Assembly (NCBI GenBank): GCA_036274675.1
Contig: DASUFE010000117.1
Coordinates: 1 to 9,395 of the forward strand
Origin: DASUFE01 sp036274675
Lineage (GTDB): Bacteria; Pseudomonadota; Gammaproteobacteria; HTCC5015
Length of the DNA: 9,395 nt
Direction of reading: 5' to 3'
Positions 1 to 7,134 of the stretch are shown one piece after another. The notes under the pieces were generated by a model. That model searched no databases. It saw only the letters and a program-made list of their open reading frames with translations, and was not told the origin of the DNA. Numbering within the stretch: the first letter of the stretch is position 1; every line of letters begins with the position of its first letter. The position numbers and the translations under genes are program-made.

Positions 1-3000
1 CCGCTATTGAATCCGGAGTGGACATTAGCGACCGGGTTGAGGTGGTGGTGCTGGAGACGGCGGGGAGTCCCGACAAGGGGATCCAGGCGCGAATCCGGCT
101 GAAGAATATTTCGGACGTGCCGCTGCTGAACCCGCTATCGCTGGTGATCGGGCGGCCGGACGATTCAAAACTTAAAGTCCTGAACGCCGACGGCATGATG
201 CAGGATGCGTTGCCGTATTACGAGGTGACGGGCCAGGCGATCGAGCCGGGCGCGGTCAGTGGCGATATTCAGCTTCAACTGGGCGTTGCTGATGCGCAAG
301 CGCATCCAGGCGGCGTGCGGCGCTATATTGCGGACTCGATTCCGCTTTCCCGTAATCCCCGTCTGCCCTTTGGCTACCGCGTGATTGGCCAGGTGCCAAT
401 GCAACCCCTTCAGCCGAGGTCTTATCCCTATGCATTGGAAGCGGGCACGGGAAAAGTGGAAGTGGCTTTCAAGGTGAACGTGGTCGGACAGCATCGTGCC
501 AGGCCGCAGCACATTGAGCTGCGTCAGTTGGGAGCGAAGGACAAGAGCGATTACAAGACCCATGAATTGCAGGAACAGCGGCAGGACACGGGGTTAACGG
601 GGATATACACCGCAACGGTCACCGTTGATACGGACGAGTATCAGGCCGGTGACTGCATTGAGTATCAGGCAGTTACGGACTTTGGCAAGGCCGAGGTCGA
701 ATCTTCGCCCTACAAGCTCTGCATAACCGGCCTGCCGGCGCAGGTGGCGGATTCGGACACTTCAGTTGGAAATCTGCTGCAGGTTCCGGGCGGCGGTCAG
801 GCGCCGGCGGATGAGCTGCTGGTGCGGTTTGCGGAAGGGACGAGCGAATCGGAAGTTTTCTCGGCGATAAAGGCCGTAGACGCCAAGGTGGTGGGTAGCG
901 TTCCGCCGCGCAACCTGTACCAGATCAAATTCGCGGGGCATTTGTCGCTTCCACAGATGGAAGAGCATGTTAAAGCCCTGCGCGCGCAGCCTAAGGTCGA
1001 AAGCGCTTATTTGAATATGATTGGCAGCTACACTTCCACACCCAATGATCCGCTTTATCCTGATCAGCATGGTGTGCAGCGCATACGCGCGGATGATGTC
1101 TGGGACATAGGCGCGACCGGCGCTGGAATCACGGTTACGGTTCTGGATTCCGGCATTGACCGGAATCATGAGGATTTCAGGAATGCCGATGGTTCTTGCA
1201 AACTGGTCGGCGGTTGCAGCGGATCGAATGATACGGCGGGTCATGGTACCTGGGTATCCGGCGTTATCATTTCCGCAATGAACAACCTGAAAGGTATTGC
1301 GGGTGTGGCGCCGGACAGCAAGGTTGAGTCCATTGTCGTCAGCCCGGATTTCGGCGTTACGATGGCGGAAATGGTGGCCGGTTTCCAGAAGGTTGCCGCC
1401 TCCGGCACGGGAACCTTGGTCAATGCAAGTTTCTCAACAACATTAGCTCCGCCCTCGCATAATATATCAGGGGTAGATGATCCATGGGATTTATGCTCGG
1501 CCATCAATGATGTGGTATTAAATGGCACAACTCCTGTGGCAATCGTCATTAACGCCGCGGGTAATAATGGCAGTGATAGCAACCATTATCCCGGAAAATG
1601 TAACGATAACAGTCATCCATCTCACGCTGAGTTGACCCGAAAGGACTTGTTCATCCCTGTACTGAGCAGTTGCAGCGACGGTTGTACCGTGGATACACGG
1701 GCATCGGACAGTAATTACGGCAAGTGGGTGGATGTGGCCGCGCCAGGTGTCAACATCGTTACGACCTCCATCTCAGGCGGGTATGATACGGTATCAGGGA
1801 CTTCATTTTCTTCGCCGATGGTTGTCGGAGCAGCTGCCCAATTACTTTCCTGCGGTGTGCCGCTGAACCAGATTGAGTCTTTGCTCAAGAGTAGCGCGGC
1901 TGTAAGCGTATCCTATCCGGGCGGTAGCGCGCCTCGCATCGATGTTTATAGTGCACTGAACTCTGTCAACCACAGTCCCACGGCCATTGCCATCAGCAAT
2001 TCCAGTATCAACGAGAATACCAATACCGCTGGCGGATACTCGGTGGGCGCCTTGTCGACGACGGACGTCGATACTTGCGACAAGCACGTTTATACCATCG
2101 TGGGCGGCGTGGATGCCGCCGTGTTCTCGGTCGGCGGGGCCAATGCCAATCAATTGATGCTGAATGCGGGCGTTCTGAATTTCGAAGCCAAGCCCAGCTA
2201 CAGTGTGACCGTGCGCGTAACCGATTTCTTTGGAAAGACGCTTAACCACACCCTCACAATCAACGTCAACAATCTCAACGAAGCGCCGGTGATCGGCGCC
2301 CAGACTTTCAGCATCGACGAGAGCCTGCCGAATGGCTCGCCCGTGGGCACGGTGGTTGTCAGCGACCAGGACGCCGGCGATACCCGCAGCTTTGCTATCA
2401 CTGGCGGCAATACCGGCAATGCATTCGCGATCGACGCTGCGACCGGTGCCATCCGCATCAATAATACCGCCGCCATCGATTTCGAAACCCAGCCAGTGTT
2501 TACGCTCAGCGTCAGGATTACCGATTCCGGCGGCCTCAGCGCCACGGCCACTGTAACGATTAATGTCGTGAAGGAAACCGGCATCGTTATCCATGTGCTG
2601 GCCAACGATACGGATGTCGAAAACAACACCCTTACTGTTGCCGACGTTACCCAGCCTGCGCACGGTTTTGCGGCGATTACTGCCGGGAATCTGGCGGTGC
2701 GTTATACACCTCAAAACGGCTACTTCGGCCAGGATTCTTTCAATTATACAGTCAGCGACGGACAGGGCGGCTCAGACGTTGGTACTGTGACAGTGACGGT
2801 GCTCGCTCCCGACAGCGACGGCGATGGAATTCCAGATTTAGCGGACCAGTGTGCTAACACGCCTGCAGGTGAAGATGTTAATGCCAATGGCTGCGCGCTT
2901 GACAGCGATAATGACGGTGTATCGGATTTGAATGACCAATGCTCTGAAACCATCAATGCCTACCGCGTGGACGCGAACGGTTGCGCCGACTATCAACTGG

Positions 3001-4436
3001 ATGAGGATTCGGATGACGTATCCGATGCGCTGGATCTTTGCGCGGATACTCCCTTTGGCGAGCGGGTGGATGCTTTTGGCTGCGGTGAGTCGCAGTTGGA
3101 TGCGGACGGCGACTGGGTGAATAATAATCTCGATCTTTGCCCGAACACCCCGCAAGGAGAGGTTGCCAATAGCAACGGCTGTTCCATCTCGCAGCGGGAT
3201 ACGGACGGAGATACCGTGACCGACAATCTGGATGTATGCCCCAATACTCCGGCCGGGGAAATCGCAGATAACGGCGGCTGTTCCCCAAGCCAGCTCGACA
3301 GTGATTCCGACACTATTATGGACAACGTGGATCAGTGTCCCAATACGCCGTCCGATGAAATTGCTGATAGCAATGGCTGCTCGTATAGCCAGATAGACAG
3401 CGATAGAGACGGTGCGCCCGATATCTTTGATTTCTGCCCCGATACTCCGGACGGTGTTGCGGTCGATATATTCGGATGCCCGATTGATCAGGACACGGAT
3501 GGCGACGGCGTGCTCGACAGCGAGGACAACTGTCCTGCGGCGGTTAATCCCGGACAGACGGACAGCGATGCGGACGGCACGGGCGATATGTGCGAAGTCT
3601 ATGGCGCTATCGAGATCACTGCACCGCAAGATACTGCGACGATCCTTACCGATACCGTAAATGTGGTTGGCACATATTCGGGGCCTGCAAACAGTTCCGT
3701 CGTGGTCAACGGCTCGGCCGCTTGTACTTTTGGCGGTTATTTCTATCTGAACAGCCTGCCTCTGGAGTCCGGTGCGAATACTATTACCGCGCAGTTGACG
3801 GTACCTGTAGGCCTGGGCGTACAAGATGCGGTAAGCGTCGAGCGCAACGGCAACAGTATCTACAAAGTCAGCGCCGATATTGATTGCGGGCTGGCGCCCC
3901 TGGAGGCTGCGTTCAGGATTTCTGCGACTCAGTCCAATATCCAAAGAGTTGAATTCGATTACGATGGCGACGGTACCACCGATCAGACTGTCGGCAATCT
4001 ATTCCAGATATTGACGGGAAGCTTCAGTCATACTTATGCCAACCCCGGCGTATATCCTTTCGTGGCCAAGGTGTTCGATACCAACCAGAACCAGTTTAAT
4101 CTGGTATTGAATGTTGTGGCGCTGGATGAGAGCGACATCGACGCCAGAATCAGGAGCGCCTGGAGCGGGATGAATTCCACTCTGGCCACCAGCGACACGG
4201 ATGCCGCGATCCAATATTTCAGCTTGAGTAGTCGCGGCATTTATGGCCCGGTTCTGAAAGGCTTGTCTGCGCATCTGCCAGAGATTCAGGACGATTTCTC
4301 CGATATAGCCAAGGGCGAGATCGGGAATGATGTGGCTGAATATGCGGTGTTGCGCGTGGTGAATGGCGAGGCGAAGGTATTCCTGCTGCAGTTCAGCCGC
4401 GGTGATGATGGTATCTGGCGCTTGAGCAGCATGTAA
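1..4436 (+). CDS. Giant multidomain subtilisin-like (S8) serine protease, 5' partial
   Basis: The frame is open to the left edge, so the GTG at 18 is probably internal and the signal peptide lies outside the window. Residues are numbered from that GTG (1472 to the stop). Residues 1-250 look like two beta-sandwich modules. Residues 266-332 resemble an I9-type propeptide (ELLVRFAEG...). The S8 catalytic domain covers about 340-645, with Asp377 in VLDSGID, His409 in GHGTWVSG, oxyanion Asn516 in AAGNNG and Ser596 in SGTSFSSP, so it should be active. It is followed by two cadherin-like repeats (651-851), a Big_9/VCBS-like module (852-930), eight thrombospondin type 3 units (932-1193), an Ig-like module resembling the glucodextranase B type (1194-1286), a PKD domain (1287-1370, FDYDGDG) and an NTF2-like tail (1371-1472, ending GIWRLSSM). 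I see no PEP-CTERM or similar sorting tail. It is inferred to be an exported, calcium-stabilised protease; the substrate is unknown. Confidence 0.9.
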   Translation, partial: AIESGVDISDRVEVVVLETAGSPDKGIQARIRLKNISDVPLLNPLSLVIGRPDDSKLKVLNADGMMQDALPYYEVTGQAIEPGAVSGDIQLQLGVADAQAHPGGVRRYIADSIPLSRNPRLPFGYRVIGQVPMQPLQPRSYPYALEAGTGKVEVAFKVNVVGQHRARPQHIELRQLGAKDKSDYKTHELQEQRQDTGLTGIYTATVTVDTDEYQAGDCIEYQAVTDFGKAEVESSPYKLCITGLPAQVADSDTSVGNLLQVPGGGQAPADELLVRFAEGTSESEVFSAIKAVDAKVVGSVPPRNLYQIKFAGHLSLPQMEEHVKALRAQPKVESAYLNMIGSYTSTPNDPLYPDQHGVQRIRADDVWDIGATGAGITVTVLDSGIDRNHEDFRNADGSCKLVGGCSGSNDTAGHGTWVSGVIISAMNNLKGIAGVAPDSKVESIVVSPDFGVTMAEMVAGFQKVAASGTGTLVNASFSTTLAPPSHNISGVDDPWDLCSAINDVVLNGTTPVAIVINAAGNNGSDSNHYPGKCNDNSHPSHAELTRKDLFIPVLSSCSDGCTVDTRASDSNYGKWVDVAAPGVNIVTTSISGGYDTVSGTSFSSPMVVGAAAQLLSCGVPLNQIESLLKSSAAVSVSYPGGSAPRIDVYSALNSVNHSPTAIAISNSSINENTNTAGGYSVGALSTTDVDTCDKHVYTIVGGVDAAVFSVGGANANQLMLNAGVLNFEAKPSYSVTVRVTDFFGKTLNHTLTINVNNLNEAPVIGAQTFSIDESLPNGSPVGTVVVSDQDAGDTRSFAITGGNTGNAFAIDAATGAIRINNTAAIDFETQPVFTLSVRITDSGGLSATATVTINVVKETGIVIHVLANDTDVENNTLTVADVTQPAHGFAAITAGNLAVRYTPQNGYFGQDSFNYTVSDGQGGSDVGTVTVTVLAPDSDGDGIPDLADQCANTPAGEDVNANGCALDSDNDGVSDLNDQCSETINAYRVDANGCADYQLDEDSDDVSDALDLCADTPFGERVDAFGCGESQLDADGDWVNNNLDLCPNTPQGEVANSNGCSISQRDTDGDTVTDNLDVCPNTPAGEIADNGGCSPSQLDSDSDTIMDNVDQCPNTPSDEIADSNGCSYSQIDSDRDGAPDIFDFCPDTPDGVAVDIFGCPIDQDTDGDGVLDSEDNCPAAVNPGQTDSDADGTGDMCEVYGAIEITAPQDTATILTDTVNVVGTYSGPANSSVVVNGSAACTFGGYFYLNSLPLESGANTITAQLTVPVGLGVQDAVSVERNGNSIYKVSADIDCGLAPLEAAFRISATQSNIQRVEFDYDGDGTTDQTVGNLFQILTGSFSHTYANPGVYPFVAKVFDTNQNQFNLVLNVVALDESDIDARIRSAWSGMNSTLATSDTDAAIQYFSLSSRGIYGPVLKGLSAHLPEIQDDFSDIAKGEIGNDVAEYAVLRVVNGEAKVFLLQFSRGDDGIWRLSSM
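1968..2570 (+). repeat. Two cadherin-like repeats in the protease
   Basis: Two protein-level repeats of roughly 100 residues follow the catalytic domain. The first covers residues 651-757, with the cadherin-type signatures SINEN, FEAKPSYSVTVRVTD and a NEAP linker. The second covers 758-851, with FSIDES, ATGAIRI, IDFETQPVFTLSVRITD and TVTINV. Such modules are usually calcium-binding or adhesive stalks in bacterial surface proteins. At the DNA level the copies are well diverged, so this is an old duplication and not a recent tandem repeat. Confidence 0.8.
2811..3596 (+). repeat. Eight thrombospondin type 3 calcium-binding repeats
   Basis: Eight in-frame units start at 2811, 2901, 3000, 3099, 3198, 3297, 3396 and 3492. 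The first is 30 residues, units 2-6 are exactly 33 residues (99 bases), the seventh is 32 and the last is 35. Each opens with an acidic loop of the form D-x-D-x-D and, nine to fourteen residues in, has D-x-C. All but the last end with a second cysteine in a (N/F/G)-G-C motif, giving a likely disulfide per unit. This is the pattern found in thrombospondin type 3 regions of bacterial OmpA-like and surface proteins, where it forms a rigid calcium-loaded stalk. Units 1, 7 and 8 keep the loop glycine; units 3-6 have lost it. Confidence 0.88.
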
Positions 4437-4438
4437 CC

Positions 4439-5089
4439 ATGATTAGAAAAATTACGTTCTCGCTGACCGTGGTTATGGTTTTGTCGGCCTGTTCGAGATA
4501 TCGCGGCGGCTCGATCGAGGGCTATGTTTTCGATGCGGCTGATGGCCGGCCTCTGGAGGGAGTCATCGTTGTCGCCTTTTGGGAGTTGGAGTCAGGATGG
4601 CACGGCGATACCTATGGAGTGTTGCGCGCTGACGAGTCGCTGACCGATGACGCAGGTTATTTTCATATTCCGGCATGGGACCCTGTTTGGGTGAATGAGG
4701 GCGCATTGTCCACCTCGGCGCCGATGGTTTTGTTTTTTAAGAGCGGCTATCAGTTGTTAATCAAGTCGAACAGCATACAGCCGCCCGATTATGACCCCGA
4801 AGTCTGGGAGTCCGAATACAACGGAAAGCGGTTCGCATTGCTGCCTTTTGAAGGTGATATAAAGGAGTATGCGGGGCATATAAGTCATTTGAAATTTTTT
4901 TTAAAGGGCACCTACAGCATAGGGGATGCCTGTTATTGGGAGAAAATACCTGTTTTCACCCGGGCGGTTCTAATGATGCAAGATTCTTTTAATAAACAGG
5001 GCATTTACAACGAATTGCCCAGTGCGGAACCCTTGAGGCGTAAGGGCGAATGTCGGAATCCTCAAGAGTTGTTGGGAGGCATTAAATGA
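4439..5089 (+). CDS. Predicted lipoprotein with carboxypeptidase regulatory-like domain
   Basis: The 216-residue product opens with a short basic stretch, a hydrophobic segment and a lipobox L15-S16-A17-C18, so lipidation at Cys18 is expected. Ser19 follows the cysteine, and the absence of Asp there favours the outer membrane. Residues 25 to about 107 look like a carboxypeptidase regulatory-like beta sandwich: IEGYVFDAADGRPLEGVIV, then TDDAGYFHIP, then FFKSGYQ. The remaining hundred residues match nothing I recognise and contain two cysteines. The start lies two bases after the protease stop with only a weak ribosome site (GAGCAG), which suggests translational coupling. The gene overlaps the next one by four bases. 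It is more AT-rich than its neighbours (22 G+C in 60 at 4861-4920). A role as surface anchor or partner of the flanking exported enzymes is inference. Confidence 0.82.
   Translation: MIRKITFSLTVVMVLSACSRYRGGSIEGYVFDAADGRPLEGVIVVAFWELESGWHGDTYGVLRADESLTDDAGYFHIPAWDPVWVNEGALSTSAPMVLFFKSGYQLLIKSNSIQPPDYDPEVWESEYNGKRFALLPFEGDIKEYAGHISHLKFFLKGTYSIGDACYWEKIPVFTRAVLMMQDSFNKQGIYNELPSAEPLRRKGECRNPQELLGGIK
5074..5079 (+). promoter_or_regulatory. Ribosome binding site for the phospholipase C/P1-like gene
   Basis: GGGAGG sits six bases before the ATG at 5086, inside the end of the lipoprotein gene. It is the clearest Shine-Dalgarno sequence of the operon and fixes the start of the third gene, whose ATG overlaps the upstream TGA as ATGA. 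The third gene may thus be translated partly independently of coupling. Confidence 0.75.
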
Positions 5090-7131
5090 AATATTTAGTT
5101 TTGCCGGTATTGTGTTTGCTGTCATGGCAGGCAACTGCCTATGAGGTGGAAACCCATCAAAAGCTTTCAGAGGTTGCGGTACAGCAATCCATCCTGAATC
5201 CGGCCAATCTGCCTCCGGGAGAAGTGCCTGTTATGGAGTCGCTAGGGCTGCAAGCTCTGGATGCGAGCCAATTTCTATACCCGATTCCGGATGTCCAGCT
5301 GCCCTCCACATCCGTGCAGCAGATTGTGCAATATGGCGTCAAGTTTGAGGACGAAAAGAAGAAAGGCCGTGTTGCCAATCATTTTTTCGATCCTGTCGCC
5401 GACAATGGCGAAGGCAGTGCCTTGCATATTGCCTTATTTGATGTCGACTTATTTGATCTCGGCGCGGCTTCTCCCGACTGGGCCCTGGAGGATATTTCTG
5501 AAGTCGAACATGTGCCATCTGGCCTGCGCGTAGTTCTGTCCAGGTTGGTCGGTGCTTTAGCAGCCGAAGCAATCATCCAGGCCGTTTTCGATGAGGAGCA
5601 GGATTATTCTTATCGCCATCTTATGGAGAATTTTTATCAGGCACTCACCGCTCAAAATTCGGCTGTGCGGAGCCAGAACTGGGCCCAGGTTTTCCAGAAA
5701 GTAGGGCATGTCATTCATCATCTCCAAGACATGGCTCAGCCCGAGCATGTGCGCAATGACCCTCATTTGAGTTTGGGTCCAGTAAGTATTCCCTATGTTA
5801 CGGATCCAAGCTTCTACGAGAAGTTTACGAATGACCAAATCAAGCAGCATCCCGATTTGGTACCCACCATGCTCGCGCAAAGCAATTACGCTCCTATGAC
5901 GGTTGGCTTGGGCAATCCTAGAGCATATTGGACTAATGTCGAGGGGCAGGGCATTGCCGATTTCACGAACCGAAATTTTGTCAGCCAGGACACCAATTTC
6001 GTTATGAAGGACGGAGCACCTGCCGCAGGCAGTAAATATCTTTCCCCTGAGCCGAACGGCGTGACGCGCATGGAGCCATTAACTTCTTTAATTGTATTTG
6101 GAGAGATTGGGTTGGGAATATATGGAGAGGAGGACGCATGTGACTTGCTCAAGCAGTCGTCGCCGGTTGTGCTTCCTCAAGAGTTCGATTGCCCGATAGA
6201 ATTTATCGAAACGGATATTTTTGATAATTACTTGATAAGCCCGCCTCAGCTGTCGAAGAACCCGCGTGCTTCGTCTCGGTCTGCTTTTGATAAATACCTG
6301 AAGGATTTTTCGGTTACTCCCGTCATTGAACAGGACTCCAACGGTTCGAAGGTGGCCGTCGAGATTGACAGAGTATTCACCTTGAACCGCTTTAATTACG
6401 ATTCATTCCAAAGATTTCTGTTGCCGCGCGCCGTCAAATACAGTGCTGGCTTGATCGACCAGGTTTTCAAGAAACGGCTCAAGCTGAGAAAAAACCCGGA
6501 AGGCGTGGGCTGGATCGTTGAAAATATCTCGGATCAGGATCTGGACGGCGAATTCAAATTGCTGGCTGACGGCGCCGTGCTCCAAAGGCATGTGCTCGAT
6601 ACTCAGAATCGCAACCTTGCCGCCGGAGGGTCTTTTATAGTTCCAGTTACTTTGCAGGATCAGACGACTTCGCAAATGATAATTGCCTTCAAAGGAAGCA
6701 TGGAAGGCGTGCAGGCGGAATTTGACAGCGTAACGGGGGTGGTGGCGCCTGGCCCCGACGGGCAAAGAGGCTTTGTTGTCCGTGCTGGTGAAGTCGATTG
6801 CAATTCCAATCCGATACCTGCTTATGCAGGGCTCAGTTTTGGCTTTTATTCGGCGCTGCCTCAGGGCTCTTTTGAGCCCAGGATAATAACGGATACCGGC
6901 TTGGTCATCGATTTCGATGCGGTAAACATAAAGTCTGCGTCACCGGCTGTTTGTAATTCCGTGGGGTATTCAGTACACGTCAGCCGGATCGGGGACTATG
7001 AGTATGTTTATTCGGTGTCACTGACGAACCCTGGCGAGGAGTACTATTTCCTGAATGTTTATAATCATGTAAACCATCCCGAATTGTCGTTAGGCATCCA
7101 ATTCGAGAAGATATACGTGACGAATAAATGA
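5086..7131 (+). CDS. Secreted zinc-dependent phospholipase C / P1 nuclease superfamily protein
   Basis: The 681-residue protein begins with a signal peptide ending ATA, predicted cleavage being before Tyr19. The mature start Tyr19...His24 mimics Trp1...His6 of S1/P1 nucleases, whose N-terminal residue is a zinc ligand. Further motifs fit the superfamily: an acidic KFEDE stretch (86-90), NHFFDP with His99, and IHHLQDMAQPEH, where His211-x3-Asp215-x5-His221 has the spacing of His118/Asp122/His128 in Bacillus cereus phospholipase C. Later GIADFTNRNF and LPRAVKYSAGLI (446-457) appear to close the catalytic part. The region from about 465 to 681 is beta-rich, possibly two Ig-like modules. The protein is much longer than classic phospholipase C (about 250-280 residues). 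The last superfamily His ligand is not evident: Pro241 precedes Glu245 in DPSFYEKF. Phospholipid or nucleic acid hydrolysis are both possible; the substrate cannot be chosen from sequence. Confidence 0.78.
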   Translation: MKYLVLPVLCLLSWQATAYEVETHQKLSEVAVQQSILNPANLPPGEVPVMESLGLQALDASQFLYPIPDVQLPSTSVQQIVQYGVKFEDEKKKGRVANHFFDPVADNGEGSALHIALFDVDLFDLGAASPDWALEDISEVEHVPSGLRVVLSRLVGALAAEAIIQAVFDEEQDYSYRHLMENFYQALTAQNSAVRSQNWAQVFQKVGHVIHHLQDMAQPEHVRNDPHLSLGPVSIPYVTDPSFYEKFTNDQIKQHPDLVPTMLAQSNYAPMTVGLGNPRAYWTNVEGQGIADFTNRNFVSQDTNFVMKDGAPAAGSKYLSPEPNGVTRMEPLTSLIVFGEIGLGIYGEEDACDLLKQSSPVVLPQEFDCPIEFIETDIFDNYLISPPQLSKNPRASSRSAFDKYLKDFSVTPVIEQDSNGSKVAVEIDRVFTLNRFNYDSFQRFLLPRAVKYSAGLIDQVFKKRLKLRKNPEGVGWIVENISDQDLDGEFKLLADGAVLQRHVLDTQNRNLAAGGSFIVPVTLQDQTTSQMIIAFKGSMEGVQAEFDSVTGVVAPGPDGQRGFVVRAGEVDCNSNPIPAYAGLSFGFYSALPQGSFEPRIITDTGLVIDFDAVNIKSASPAVCNSVGYSVHVSRIGDYEYVYSVSLTNPGEEYYFLNVYNHVNHPELSLGIQFEKIYVTNK

Positions 7132-7134
7132 TCA
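7129..7134. other. Abutting convergent stop codons (TGATCA)
   Basis: The TGA of the plus-strand phospholipase C/P1-like gene (7129-7131) and the TGA of the minus-strand M48 gene (complement of 7132-7134) form one palindrome, TGATCA, with no base between the genes. I found no hairpin followed by a T-run on either strand nearby, so neither operon has a visible intrinsic terminator in an intergenic space. Confidence 0.9.

Noticed and set aside
18..20. GTG at 18 as the true start of the protease
   Set aside because: The frame is open upstream to the window edge, no signal peptide follows the GTG, and a secreted protease should have one.
1842..2714. A 290-codon minus-strand open frame opposite the cadherin-like repeats
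   Set aside because: It is antisense to well-defined repeats and its product is low in recognisable features, so it is an antisense by-product.
2811..3596. Tandem 99-base periodicity as a possible CRISPR or satellite array
   Set aside because: The periodicity is explained by in-frame protein repeats, and the DNA copies are diverged with no constant repeat and variable spacer pattern.
2838..3944. A 368-codon open frame on the minus strand opposite the thrombospondin repeats
   Set aside because: It mirrors the repetitive Asp-rich coding of the plus strand. Its translation is rich in Arg and Ile with no recognisable domain, and the plus frame has clear families throughout.
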